DNA of 64,000 nucleotides from Xanthobacteraceae bacterium (GTDB lineage Bacteria > Pseudomonadota > Alphaproteobacteria > Rhizobiales > Xanthobacteraceae). Under the pieces are notes generated by a model that saw only the letters and a list, made by a program, of their open reading frames with translations, was not told where the DNA came from and ran no database searches. The stretch covers positions 1,426,001-1,490,000 of the forward strand of contig JAHBZB010000001.1 of the NCBI GenBank assembly GCA_019635635.1. The letters are read 5' to 3'. Of the stretch, positions 52,203-61,669 are shown piece by piece. Every line of letters begins with the position of its first letter. Positions within the stretch are counted from its first letter, which is position 1. A program made the position numbers and the translations under genes.

Positions 52203-55200
52203 GCCACTTTCTGGACCGGTTGACGTTCTTCCGCCGCCCAAGCGAGCCCTTCGCCGAAGGCCACGGAATTACGACGTCGGAAGACCGCCGCTGGGAAGAC
52301 GGCTATCGCAAGCGCTGGCAACACGACAAGATCGTACGCTCGACGCATGGTGCGAATTGCACCGGCTCCTGTTCGTGGAAGATCTACGTCAAGGGCGGCA
52401 TCGTCACCTGGGAAACGCAGCAAACGGATTACCCGCGCACGCGGCCCGAGTTGCCGAACCACGAGCCGCGCGGCTGTTCGCGCGGCGCGAGTTATTCCTG
52501 GTATATTTATTCCGGCAATCGCGTGAAATATCCGCTGGTGCGTTCGCGGCTGCTGCGGCTGTGGCGCGAGGCGCGCGTGATGCGCACCCCGGTCGCGGCC
52601 TGGGCATCGATCGTCGAGGATGCGGGAAAGCGCGAGACATATACGTCGCGGCGCGGGCTTGGCGGCTTCGTGCGCGCGCAGTGGGACGAAGTCACCGAGA
52701 TCATCGCCGCCGCGAATGCCTATACGATCAGGAAGCACGGGCCGGACCGCATCATCGGCTTCTCGCCGATTCCGGCGATGTCGATGGTTTCCTATGCTGC
52801 GGGCTCGCGTTATCTCTCGCTGATCGGCGGCGTCTGCATGTCGTTCTACGATTGGTACTGCGACCTGCCGCCGTCGTCGCCGCAGACCTGGGGCGAACAG
52901 ACCGACGTGCCCGAAAGCGCCGACTGGTACAATTCGGGCTTCCTTATTCTCTGGGGCTCGAACGTTCCGCAGACCCGCACGCCGGACGCGCACTTCTATA
53001 CGGAGGCGCGCTATCGCGGCGCGAAAAGTGTCGTGATCAGTCCCGACTATTCGGAGGCGTCGAAATTCGCCGATCTCTGGATTTCGGTGAAGCAGGGCAC
53101 GGACGCAGCACTTGCGATGGCGATGGGCCACGTCATCCTGCGCGAGTTCTATCTCGACCGGCAGGCGAAATATTTCGAGGATTACGTCCGGCAATACACC
53201 GACATGCCGATGCTGGTGAAGCTCGTCGAGCAGAACGGCCGGCTGGTACCGGATCGTCAGCTGCGCGCCTCGGATTTCGCCGACAACCTCGGCGAGACGA
53301 ACAACCCCGAGTGGAAGACGGTTGCCTTCGATGAGACTTCGGAGAGCATCGTCGTGCCGCGCGGTTCGGTCGGCTTCCGCTGGGGCGAGAAGGGCAAGTG
53401 GAATCTCGAGGAGAAGGATACCGAAGGCCGCGAGACCAACCTGCGGCTTTCCTTTGCGATGTCGCACGACGAGTTCGCAAATGTCGGCTTCCCGTATTTT
53501 GGCAATCGCGAACACGATCACTTTCAGGGAACCGATCACCCCGATGTGCTCGTGCGCAAGGTTCCGGCCAAGCGCCTGAAGCTGAAAGACGGCGAAGCGC
53601 TCGCCGCGACGGTGTTCGATCTCATGGCCGCGAATTACGGCCTCGAGCGCGGCTTCGGCGATCCGAATGTCGCCAAATCCTACGACGATATCGCGCCCTA
53701 TACGCCCGCTTGGGCCGAGAAGATCACCGGCGTGCCGCGCGACCAGATCATCACGGTTGCGCGCGAATTCGCGCTGAACGCCGAGAAGACCAAGGGCCGC
53801 TCGATGATCATCATCGGCGCGGCGATGAACCACTGGTATCACTGCGACATGAACTATCGCGGCGTCATCAACATGCTGGTGATGTGCGGTTGCGTCGGTC
53901 AGTCGGGCGGCGGCTGGTCGCATTATGTGGGGCAAGAAAAGCTTCGTCCGCAATCGGGCTGGCTGCCGCTGGCCTTCGGCCTCGACTGGGGCCGCCCGCC
54001 GCGGCAGCAGAACTCGACCTCGTTCTTCTATGCGCATACCGACCAGTGGCGTTATGAAACCGTCGGCGTTGAGGAAATACTTTCGCCGACCGCGCCCGCG
54101 GGTACGTGGGACGGCGCACTGATCGACTACAACGTGCGCGCCGAGCGCATGGGCTGGCTGCCGTCGGCACCGCAACTGAGACAGAACTCGCTCGACCTCG
54201 CCCAGAAAGCGGAATCCGCCGGGCTGGAAGCGAAAGACTATGTCGCGAAGGGATTGAAGTCCGGCGAATTGCAGATGGCCTGCGAGGACCCGGACCACTC
54301 CGACAACTGGCCGCGCAACATGTTCGTATGGCGCTCGAACATCCTTGGTTCGTCCGGCAAGGGCCACGAATATTTCCTGAAGCATCTCCTCGGCACCACG
54401 CATGGCGTGCAGGGCAAGGACCTAGGCGAGACCGGCCGCCAGAAGCCGAAGGAAGTCGCTTGGCGGGACAAGGGGCCGGAAGGAAAGCTCGATCTTCTGG
54501 TCACGCTCGACTTCCGCATGTCGACGACCTGCGTTTACTCCGACATCGTGTTGCCGACCGCGACTTGGTACGAGAAGAACGATCTCAATACTTCGGACAT
54601 GCATCCCTTCATCCATCCGCTCACGGCGGCCGTCGATCCGTCGTGGGAGGCGAAGAGCGATTGGGAAATCTACAAAGCAATCGCGAAAAAGTTTTCCGAG
54701 GTCGCTCCGGAAGTGCTTGGCGTCGAGAAGGACGTGGTGCTGACGCCGATCCAGCACGACAGCGTGAACGAGATCGCGCAGGCCATCGACGTCAGGGAAT
54801 GGAAGAAGGGCGAGGTCGAGCCGATCCCCGGCAAGACGATGCCCGCGGTCGTGGTGGTCGAGCGCGACTATCCGAACATCTACAGGCGCTTCACTTCGCT
54901 CGGACCGCTGATGGACAAGCTTGGCAATGCCGTCAAAGGCATGTCGTGGAATACGCAGCACGAAGTCGAACTGCTCAAACGCCTGAACGGCGTCGTCACC
55001 GAAGCGGGTGCGTCGCAGGGACTTGCGAAGATCGACTCCGACATCGACGCTACGGAAGTAGTCCTCTCGCTAGCGCCGGAGACGAACGGCGAGGTGGCGG
55101 TGAAGGCGTGGGCCTCGCTGTCGCAAACCACGGGCCTCGATCACACACATCTCGCGATCCCGAAGGAAGACGAGAAAATCCGCTTCCGCGATGTGGTCGC

Positions 55201-55963
55201 GCAGCCGCGCAAGATCATCTCGGCGCCGACCTGGTCGGGACTGGAGTCAGAAAAGGTTTGCTATAACGCTGGCTATACGAACGTGCATGAACTGATCCCA
55301 TGGCGCACGCTTTCCGGCCGCCAGCAACTCTATCAGGATCATTTGTGGATGCGCGCGTTCGGCGAGGCGCTTTGCGTCTATCGCCCGCCGGTCGACTTGA
55401 AGGCCGTCAAGCCGGTTATCGACAGCAAGCCGAACGGCGAAAAGCAAATCGTTCTGAATTTCATCACGCCGCACCAGAAGTGGGGCATCCACTCCACCTA
55501 TACCGATAACCTGCTGATGCTGACGCTCTCTCGCGGCGGCCCAATCGTCTGGATTTCCGAGAACGATGCGGCAAAAGCGGGGATCTCCGATAACGACTGG
55601 ATCGAAGCCTACAACGCGAACGGCGCGTTGACCGCACGCGCGGTCGTGTCCCAGCGCGTGAAGGACGGCATGTGCATGATGTACCACGCGCAGGAGAAGA
55701 TCGTGAACGTGCCGGGGTCGGAGGTCACCGGCCAGCGCGGCGGCATCCATAACTCGGTCACGCGCACGGTGGTGAAGCCGACGCACATGATCGGCGGGTA
55801 TGCGCAACTCGCCTACGGCTTCAACTATTACGGCACCATCGGCACCAACCGCGACGAGTTCGTCATCATCCGCAAGATGTCGAAGGTCGACTGGCTCGAC
55901 ACGCCAAACGCGGATCAGCCCGCGAACCTAGATGCAACCGCCAAACTGGAGGCAGCGGAATGA
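52199..55963 (+). CDS. narG: Respiratory nitrate reductase, alpha subunit
   Basis: 1254 residues from ATG 52199. The frame is open further upstream inside narK, but the conserved N-terminus MSHFLDRLTFF fixes the start. The FS0 cluster ligands are H50, C54, C58 and C93 (HGANCTGSC, RGCSRG). The Mo-bis-MGD binding body continues to the C-terminus (WISENDAAKAGISDNDWIEAYNANGA split over the late part). It lies on the cytoplasmic face and reduces nitrate to nitrite with quinol electrons passed by NarI and NarH. Overlaps narK and narH by 4 bp each. Confidence 0.97.
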   Translation: MSHFLDRLTFFRRPSEPFAEGHGITTSEDRRWEDGYRKRWQHDKIVRSTHGANCTGSCSWKIYVKGGIVTWETQQTDYPRTRPELPNHEPRGCSRGASYSWYIYSGNRVKYPLVRSRLLRLWREARVMRTPVAAWASIVEDAGKRETYTSRRGLGGFVRAQWDEVTEIIAAANAYTIRKHGPDRIIGFSPIPAMSMVSYAAGSRYLSLIGGVCMSFYDWYCDLPPSSPQTWGEQTDVPESADWYNSGFLILWGSNVPQTRTPDAHFYTEARYRGAKSVVISPDYSEASKFADLWISVKQGTDAALAMAMGHVILREFYLDRQAKYFEDYVRQYTDMPMLVKLVEQNGRLVPDRQLRASDFADNLGETNNPEWKTVAFDETSESIVVPRGSVGFRWGEKGKWNLEEKDTEGRETNLRLSFAMSHDEFANVGFPYFGNREHDHFQGTDHPDVLVRKVPAKRLKLKDGEALAATVFDLMAANYGLERGFGDPNVAKSYDDIAPYTPAWAEKITGVPRDQIITVAREFALNAEKTKGRSMIIIGAAMNHWYHCDMNYRGVINMLVMCGCVGQSGGGWSHYVGQEKLRPQSGWLPLAFGLDWGRPPRQQNSTSFFYAHTDQWRYETVGVEEILSPTAPAGTWDGALIDYNVRAERMGWLPSAPQLRQNSLDLAQKAESAGLEAKDYVAKGLKSGELQMACEDPDHSDNWPRNMFVWRSNILGSSGKGHEYFLKHLLGTTHGVQGKDLGETGRQKPKEVAWRDKGPEGKLDLLVTLDFRMSTTCVYSDIVLPTATWYEKNDLNTSDMHPFIHPLTAAVDPSWEAKSDWEIYKAIAKKFSEVAPEVLGVEKDVVLTPIQHDSVNEIAQAIDVREWKKGEVEPIPGKTMPAVVVVERDYPNIYRRFTSLGPLMDKLGNAVKGMSWNTQHEVELLKRLNGVVTEAGASQGLAKIDSDIDATEVVLSLAPETNGEVAVKAWASLSQTTGLDHTHLAIPKEDEKIRFRDVVAQPRKIISAPTWSGLESEKVCYNAGYTNVHELIPWRTLSGRQQLYQDHLWMRAFGEALCVYRPPVDLKAVKPVIDSKPNGEKQIVLNFITPHQKWGIHSTYTDNLLMLTLSRGGPIVWISENDAAKAGISDNDWIEAYNANGALTARAVVSQRVKDGMCMMYHAQEKIVNVPGSEVTGQRGGIHNSVTRTVVKPTHMIGGYAQLAYGFNYYGTIGTNRDEFVIIRKMSKVDWLDTPNADQPANLDATAKLEAAE

Positions 55964-57480
55964 AAGTCCGTGCGCAAATCGCAATGGTGCTGAATCTCGA
56001 TAAGTGCATCGGATGTCACACCTGTTCCGTTACCTGCAAGAACGTCTGGACCAACCGCGAAGGGATGGAATACGCATGGTTCAACAACGTCGAGACCAAG
56101 CCCGGCGTCGGCTATCCCAAAGAGTGGGAAAACCAGAAGCGCTGGAACGGCGGCTGGAAGCGCAAGCGGAACGGCAAGATCGAACCCCGCATCGGCGCCA
56201 AGTGGCGCGTGCTTGCGAAGATTTTCGCCAACCCCGACCTTCCGGAGATCGACGACTATTACGAGCCCTTCACCTTCGACTACGAACATTTGCAGAAGGC
56301 GCCTGAACTTTCGGCATTTCCGACCGCGCGGCCGCGCTCGCTGATCACCGGCGAGCGGATGGAAAAAATCCAATGGGGCCCGAACTGGGAAGAAATTCTC
56401 GGCGGCGAGTTCGCGAAGCGCTCGGAGGACGTCAACTTCGAAGGCGTGCAGAAGGACATCTACGGGCAGTTCGAAAACACCTTCATGATGTACCTGCCGC
56501 GGCTCTGCGAGCATTGTCTCAACCCGGCCTGCGTCGCGTCGTGCCCGTCGGGCGCGATCTACAAGCGCGAGGAAGACGGCATCGTGCTGATCGACCAGGA
56601 TAAGTGCCGAGGCTGGCGCATGTGTGTCTCGGGATGTCCCTACAAGAAGATCTACTACAACTGGTCGAGCGGAAAATCCGAGAAGTGCATCTTCTGCTTC
56701 CCCCGCATCGAGGCCGGCCAGCCGACCGTGTGTTCGGAAACCTGCGTCGGCCGCATCCGTTATCTCGGCGTTATTCTTTATGACGCGGACCGGATCGAGG
56801 AGGCGGCGAGCGTTCCAGACGAGCAGGATCTTTACGAGGCGCAACTCAAGGTCTTCCTTAACCCGAGCGACCCGGACGTGATCGCGGCCGCGCGCCGCGA
56901 CGGCGTGCCCGACGCATGGCTCGAGGCGGCGCGCCGCTCGCCGATCTGGAAGATGGCGATGGAGTGGAAGGTTGCGTTCCCGCTGCATCCAGAATACCGC
57001 ACGCTGCCGATGGTCTGGTACGTCCCGCCGCTTTCGCCGATCCAGTCGGCGTCGGCGGCCGGAAAGATCGGCCATGACGGCGAGATGCCGGACGTGCGTT
57101 CGCTCCGTATTCCGCTCAAGTATCTCGCGAACCTGCTTACCGCCGGGAAGGAGGAGCCGGTTGCGCTCGGCCTCGAGCGGATGCTGGCGATGCGCGCTTA
57201 CATGCGGGCAAAGACGGTCGACGGCGTGCGCGACGAGAACATCGCAAAGCGCGTGGGCTTGAGCGGTCTTGCGATCGAGGAAATGTATCAAATAATGGCG
57301 ATTGCGAACTACGAAGATCGCTTCGTGATCCCGACCGCCCATCGCGAGATCGACGAAGACGCATACGACCTGCGCGGCGCCTGCGGCTTCACCTTCGGCA
57401 ACGGCTGCTCCACCGGCGCTACCGAGGTCGATCTGTTCGGCGCGAAGAAGCGCGCGAAAACCCCGATGGAGGTTGCGTGA
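55960..57480 (+). CDS. narH: Respiratory nitrate reductase, beta subunit
   Basis: 506 residues with the four iron-sulfur cluster motifs of NarH: CIGCHTCSVTCKNVW at the N-terminus; CEHCLNPACVASCPSG near residue 184; DKCRGWRMCVSGCPY near 216; and EKCIFCFPRIEAGQPTVCSETCVGR near 244. The tryptophan in CRGWRMC marks the [3Fe-4S] site. It carries electrons between NarI hemes and NarG. Overlaps narG (ATGA) and narJ (TGATG). Confidence 0.97.
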   Translation: MKVRAQIAMVLNLDKCIGCHTCSVTCKNVWTNREGMEYAWFNNVETKPGVGYPKEWENQKRWNGGWKRKRNGKIEPRIGAKWRVLAKIFANPDLPEIDDYYEPFTFDYEHLQKAPELSAFPTARPRSLITGERMEKIQWGPNWEEILGGEFAKRSEDVNFEGVQKDIYGQFENTFMMYLPRLCEHCLNPACVASCPSGAIYKREEDGIVLIDQDKCRGWRMCVSGCPYKKIYYNWSSGKSEKCIFCFPRIEAGQPTVCSETCVGRIRYLGVILYDADRIEEAASVPDEQDLYEAQLKVFLNPSDPDVIAAARRDGVPDAWLEAARRSPIWKMAMEWKVAFPLHPEYRTLPMVWYVPPLSPIQSASAAGKIGHDGEMPDVRSLRIPLKYLANLLTAGKEEPVALGLERMLAMRAYMRAKTVDGVRDENIAKRVGLSGLAIEEMYQIMAIANYEDRFVIPTAHREIDEDAYDLRGACGFTFGNGCSTGATEVDLFGAKKRAKTPMEVA

Positions 57481-58220
57481 TGAACGTACTGAAAGCGCTT
57501 TCGGCGCTGCTTACCTATCCGTCGCGCGAACTGCAGGAGGCGATGCCGGAGATCGAGAGGATTATCGGCTCCTGTGCCAACATCTCCGACAGTGCGCGAA
57601 AGCAGTTGCGGCTGCTGACCCAAGGCCTTGCCAGCGGCGATCTCTATGAAATGCAGGAGCGCTATACCGATCTGTTCGACCGCACGCGCTCGCTCTCGTT
57701 GCATATCTTCGAGCACATTCACGGCGAGAGCAGGGATCGCGGGCAGGCGATGGTGGATCTGCAAAATCACTACGCCGAGCACGGCCTCGAGATCGGCGCG
57801 TCGGAACTGCCGGACTTCGTGCCGCTGTTCCTCGAGTTTCTATCGACGCTGCCGCCCAGCGAAGCGTGCGATCTCCTTGGCCAGCCAATAAATATCATCA
57901 CGGCGCTCGGCGAGCGGCTGGCGACGCGCAACTCTCCCTATCAGGGTGTGTTTCAGGCGCTGGCTTCGCTCTCGAGCGCAATTCCCGAGCGCGAGGCGGT
58001 GCAGGAAATTCTGGCGCGCCCCGACGCCGATCCCGACGATCTCGAGGCACTCGATGCCGCGTGGGAAGACGAAGCGGTGCAGTTTGGTCCGGGCGCGGCG
58101 TCGTCCTGCAAGGACGAAATCACCGCGAAGGTGCGCGCCGGCCGGCGTCCCGCGCCGGGCGTGCAGGTCGCAAGCAACAAGCCGGTCATCCAGTATTCTT
58201 CGGGAGGACGGAATGCGTGA
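57480..58220 (+). CDS. narJ: Nitrate reductase assembly chaperone
   Basis: 246 residues, mostly helical, with the NarJ/TorD-family motif RYTDLFDRTRSLSLHIFEHIHGESRDRGQAMVDL near residues 60-95 and ELPDFVPLFLEFLS after it. It binds NarG and directs molybdenum cofactor insertion; it is not part of the final complex. ATG 57480 is preferred over GTG 57477. The stop lies inside narI (8-bp overlap). Confidence 0.94.
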   Translation: MNVLKALSALLTYPSRELQEAMPEIERIIGSCANISDSARKQLRLLTQGLASGDLYEMQERYTDLFDRTRSLSLHIFEHIHGESRDRGQAMVDLQNHYAEHGLEIGASELPDFVPLFLEFLSTLPPSEACDLLGQPINIITALGERLATRNSPYQGVFQALASLSSAIPEREAVQEILARPDADPDDLEALDAAWEDEAVQFGPGAASSCKDEITAKVRAGRRPAPGVQVASNKPVIQYSSGGRNA

Positions 58221-58962
58221 CGCCATCAACTACGTTCTGTTCGGCTGGTATCCTTATCTGTGCCTGACGGTATTTCTGGTCGGAAGCTGGCTGCGCTTCG
58301 ACCGCGAGCAGTACACTTGGCGCAGCGGCTCAAGCCAGCTCCTGCGACGGAAGCAGTTGAGCTGGGGCTCCAACCTTTTCCATATCGGCATTCTCGTGAT
58401 CTTCATGGGCCACTTCGTCGGCCTGCTCACGCCGATCTGGGTTTTCGATACGCTCGGCGTATCGCATACTTTCAAGCAGTGGATGGCGATCGTCGTTGGC
58501 GGCGTCGCCGGCGTTATGTGCTTCGCCGGAATGACGCTGCTCGTGCATCGCAGGCTGTTCGATTCGCGCATCCGCAAGACCTCGTCGTTCGGCGATATCG
58601 CGATCCTGCTGATGCTTTATGCGCAGCTCGTACTCGGACTTTCGACGATTTTCGTTTCGCTCGATCATCTCGACGGGCATGAAATGGTGAAATTCATGAC
58701 CTGGGCGCAGGGCATTCTCATGCTGCAGCCCGGAGTCTCGTCGCAGGTCGCGAATGCGCACATCATCTTCAAGCTGCATTTGCTGCTCGGGATGACACTG
58801 TTTCTCGTGTTCCCGTTCACGCGGCTTGTGCATGTCTGGAGCGCCCCGGTCTGGTATCTGGGCCGGCGCGGCTACCAGATCGTGCGCACGCGCAAGGGCG
58901 CGCATGCCGCTTCCAATGCTGCCGCCACGCACTACACGGTGCAGGCGAAGCGCCCGTCCTGA
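58213..58962 (+). CDS. narI: Respiratory nitrate reductase, gamma subunit (cytochrome b)
   Basis: 249 residues from MRDAINYVLFGWYPYL; a longer frame lies inside narJ. Five membrane helices with the heme-binding histidines in WGSNLFHIGILVIFMGHFVGL and in HIIFKLHLLLGMTLFLVFPFTRLVHVWSAP. It oxidises quinol at the outer side of the inner membrane and anchors NarGH. Overlaps narJ by 8 bp and is followed by an isomerase gene in the same operon. Confidence 0.95.
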   Translation: MRDAINYVLFGWYPYLCLTVFLVGSWLRFDREQYTWRSGSSQLLRRKQLSWGSNLFHIGILVIFMGHFVGLLTPIWVFDTLGVSHTFKQWMAIVVGGVAGVMCFAGMTLLVHRRLFDSRIRKTSSFGDIAILLMLYAQLVLGLSTIFVSLDHLDGHEMVKFMTWAQGILMLQPGVSSQVANAHIIFKLHLLLGMTLFLVFPFTRLVHVWSAPVWYLGRRGYQIVRTRKGAHAASNAAATHYTVQAKRPS

Positions 58963-58976
58963 AGGGAGTGCCGGTG

Positions 58977-59801
58977 ATGTCCTGCTCGGTACACAGTGTT
59001 ACGCTCCCCAAACCGAAGCCGATCCGCGTGAACGGCATCGAAGTGCCGCGCGCCGAGATTTCGCGCGAGGCACAATATTATCCGGCGCAGAAGCCGATCG
59101 ATGCTTGGCATAGTGCCGCTAAAGCACTCGTCATCCGGCATCTGCTGCTTGCTGAGGCGGAGAGGCTCGCGATTGCCGCCGCGCCGAAAACGGAAGACGG
59201 CCGCACCGAAACCGAAGACGAGGCCGTAATCCGCGGGCTGTTCGAGCGGGAAGTGGCGACGCCGGAGCCGGACGAGGCGTCCTGCCTGCGCTACTACGAG
59301 CACAAACGCAGCCGCTTTCGTTCCGCGACGATCTACGAAGCCGCGCACATTCTTATCGCAGCCGACAAGAGGGATGCAGCAGCCTTTCGTGTAGCGAAAG
59401 AGAAGGCCGAGACGATCGCGGCCGAGCTTCGGCTCTATCCGGAGAAGTTCGACATGCTGGCCTCGCTTCATTCCGACTGTCCGTCCGCGAAGCAGCACGG
59501 AAATCTCGGGCAATTGACTTCAGGCCAAACCACGCCGGAATTCGAGAAAGCGATGACGGCGCTAGCACCCGGCGCGATCAGCGGACCGGTGGAGAGCCGT
59601 TACGGCATACATATCGTTCACCTGGTTCGCAGGATCGAGGGTAAGCAGATTCCGTTCGATGCCGTGCGCGGCCGCATCGCTGACTACTTGCGCGAGTCAG
59701 TGGAGCGACGTGCCTCGGCACAATACATCGCACGCCTGATTTCCGCCGCGCAGATCGAGGGGATCGATCTTGCCGGTGCGGAAGCGCATCGCGTGAGCTA
59801 G
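58977..59801 (+). CDS. Parvulin-type peptidylprolyl isomerase in the nar operon
   Basis: 274 residues from ATG 58977 (GAAGGG nine bases upstream; a GTG at 58968 is the alternative). The rotamase domain lies at about residues 115-225 with YEAAHILIAADKRD, LHSDCPSAKQHGNLGQLTSGQTTPEFEKAMTALAPGAISGPVESRYGIHIVHLVRR. No signal peptide is seen, so it should act in the cytoplasm, like NifM. Such genes follow narGHJI in many proteobacteria and probably help nitrate reductase folding. The link is by position only. Confidence 0.88.
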   Translation: MSCSVHSVTLPKPKPIRVNGIEVPRAEISREAQYYPAQKPIDAWHSAAKALVIRHLLLAEAERLAIAAAPKTEDGRTETEDEAVIRGLFEREVATPEPDEASCLRYYEHKRSRFRSATIYEAAHILIAADKRDAAAFRVAKEKAETIAAELRLYPEKFDMLASLHSDCPSAKQHGNLGQLTSGQTTPEFEKAMTALAPGAISGPVESRYGIHIVHLVRRIEGKQIPFDAVRGRIADYLRESVERRASAQYIARLISAAQIEGIDLAGAEAHRVS

Positions 59802-59810
59802 GAAGCGGCG

Positions 59811-60089
59811 ATGTTGCTCGGCGACATTCTCAAGACATTCTCCAATGAAGCCGTGGCGACGGAATATCTGGTTTCGCTCGGCAATATGCCGCTCGTCCTG
59901 CGCTTGCGGGAGCTTGCGAATGCGGAAGGGGAATCGCTCGGGGAGTTCACAAGTGCCGCCGTGCAGCGCTACGCGTCCGAGGCGTCGGAGGAAGAGTGGC
60001 TTACGCTCCTCGGCCTGCTATCGCGCGCCGCCGATCCGGCGGAAGTCTGCCTGCGCCGCGCGCTCGAATATACCGCTGAGAAAGGTTAG
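59811..60089 (+). CDS. Small conserved-looking protein of unknown function, last gene of the nar operon
   Basis: 92 residues, acidic and alpha-helical in appearance, with no membrane segment, signal or cysteine. It begins 9 bp after the isomerase stop, and the codon use is native. I do not recognise a family. The stretch MPLVLRLRELANAEGESLGEFTSAAVQRYASEASEEEW could be a helical bundle. As the tail gene of the nitrate reductase operon it may be an assembly or regulatory accessory. Confidence 0.7.
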   Translation: MLLGDILKTFSNEAVATEYLVSLGNMPLVLRLRELANAEGESLGEFTSAAVQRYASEASEEEWLTLLGLLSRAADPAEVCLRRALEYTAEKG

Positions 60090-60202
60090 GATCAGTTCGC
60101 GGGTAGCACGTCAATGTTTCGTCACTGCGCTGCCGCTCCATCAGGAAGCGAGATTCCGCCGCGTTCGCGGCTTCTCGCACCCGCGAACCTACCGTCTTGA
60201 CT

Positions 60203-60212
60203 TGTTATAACA
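60203..60212. promoter_or_regulatory. TGTTATAACA palindrome upstream of the sugar-type ABC genes
   Basis: A perfect 10-bp palindrome directly after TTGACT (60197-60202), which could be a -35 box. It sits 58 bp before the binding-protein start, where an operator would be expected. In the same leader CCGGC-AAAAAA-GCCGG (60236-60251) forms a small hairpin, and TTCGCGGGT at about 60097 is matched by ACCCGCGAA at about 60179. No regulator for it is coded in the window. Confidence 0.4.
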
Positions 60213-60269
60213 TTTACCGAAACGTCCTAACTTAACCGGCAAAAAAGCCGGAAACAGGGAGGACAGGAA

Positions 60270-61667
60270 ATGAAGTCGTTCAATAAGCCTACGCGAAGGA
60301 CGTTCCTGAAAACGAGTACGGCCGCGGCGGCCCTGATCGGTTTCGGTCCGGGCATCCTTCGCCATGCACGCGCGCAGGAGGCCGATCTCGGCGCGTATAA
60401 ATCTGCGAAGATCAACTGGCGGCAGGCTGAAGGCGAAACCATCACGGTCGCCGTTATTCCCGCGAGCTACTTCGAGAACCTCATTTCGCTCGAGCCGCAA
60501 TTCAAGGCGCTGACCGGCATCGACGTGCGCTTCGAGAAGGTGCCGCCCGCGCAAATCCGCCAGAAGAGCGTGATCGACCTGACTTCCAAGACCGCGACCT
60601 ATGCGACGTCGGCGACAGATCCGATGTATTACTCGCTCTATGCGGCGAACAAATGGGTCGATCAGCTCGACGCCTATCTCAATGACGCTTCGCTCACCGA
60701 CAAGAACTGGTTCAACTACGAAGACATCTTCGCCGGCTGGCGCGGCGCGAACAGCGTCGACGGCAAGCTCTACGGCATGCCCTATGACGGCGAAGTCACG
60801 ATCCAAGTGTATCGCAAGGATCTCTACGAAGCGAAGGGTCTGAAGGCGGCCGATACGCTCGAAGATTACATGAAGAACGCGGCCGCCGTGCACGCACCCG
60901 ACAGCCGTGTATGGGGTGCTGCGCTCCGCGGCGTCGCGGGTGCGGGTCAGAATATGTACATCTATCCGTCGCTGTTCCGCGAATTCGGCGGCGAATGGTT
61001 CAAGGGCGGCAAGCTCGTCGTTAACGGACCCGAAGCGGAAGCAGCGCTTGCGTATTACGTCGATCTGATGCGCAAGTACGCGCCGAACGCTGCGTCGAAC
61101 TGGAACTGGCCGGACATCGCGGACGCCTTCTCGCAGGGCACGCTCGGCAGCTATATCGACGCGCATTCGTCGGCGTCGGTCGTGAACAACCCGCAGAAGT
61201 CCAAGGTGATCGGCAAGGTCGCTTACGCCCGCTGGCCGAAAGGCCCTTCGGGCAAGCGCGTCAGCTCGATCTGGAACTGGGGCTTCCCGATCAACGCCGC
61301 GCTCTCCGAAAAGAAGAAGAAAGCGACCTGGCTCTTTATCCAGTGGGCGGCGAGCGCCGAAACGCAGGCACGGACCGCTCACAAGTTCGCGGGTCCGACC
61401 AAGCGCTCGGGCGCTAACCGGGCTTCGGTGTGGAAAGACCCCGAGTACGTGAAGCTCCTCAACGGATTCGGCGACGAATTCGTGAAGGTTTCGATGGAAG
61501 CCTTGCAGAACGACACCGACGTCGACTGGCGTCCGCGCGTTCCGCAGTGGCCGGCGATCGGCGACACCATGGCGACGGCGATCCAGTCGGCCTTGTCGGG
61601 TCAGAGCAGCATCAAGGCCGCGCTCGACGACGCCCAGAAGCGCATCGAGCCGATGATGCGCGGCTGA
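60270..61667 (+). CDS. ABC transporter substrate-binding protein, carbohydrate type
   Basis: 465 residues with GGAGGACAGG before the start. The N-terminus carries a Tat signal (RRTFLKTSTAAAALIGF) and a likely cleavage after ARAQ. The body is a family 1 extracellular solute-binding protein (sugar or polyol). Features include YASYFENL-like VIPASYFENLISLEPQFKALTGI, YYSLYAANKWVDQLD, and a C-terminal VPQWPAIGDTMATAIQSALSGQ. It heads a four-gene importer with two permeases and an ATPase. The ligand is not evident. Confidence 0.9.
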   Translation: MKSFNKPTRRTFLKTSTAAAALIGFGPGILRHARAQEADLGAYKSAKINWRQAEGETITVAVIPASYFENLISLEPQFKALTGIDVRFEKVPPAQIRQKSVIDLTSKTATYATSATDPMYYSLYAANKWVDQLDAYLNDASLTDKNWFNYEDIFAGWRGANSVDGKLYGMPYDGEVTIQVYRKDLYEAKGLKAADTLEDYMKNAAAVHAPDSRVWGAALRGVAGAGQNMYIYPSLFREFGGEWFKGGKLVVNGPEAEAALAYYVDLMRKYAPNAASNWNWPDIADAFSQGTLGSYIDAHSSASVVNNPQKSKVIGKVAYARWPKGPSGKRVSSIWNWGFPINAALSEKKKKATWLFIQWAASAETQARTAHKFAGPTKRSGANRASVWKDPEYVKLLNGFGDEFVKVSMEALQNDTDVDWRPRVPQWPAIGDTMATAIQSALSGQSSIKAALDDAQKRIEPMMRG

Positions 61668-61669
61668 GA

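Noticed and set aside
60236-60251. CCGGC-AAAAAA-GCCGG hairpin as a terminator of the nar operon
   Set aside because: The A-run is in the loop and no T-run follows on the + strand; it lies in the leader of the next gene.
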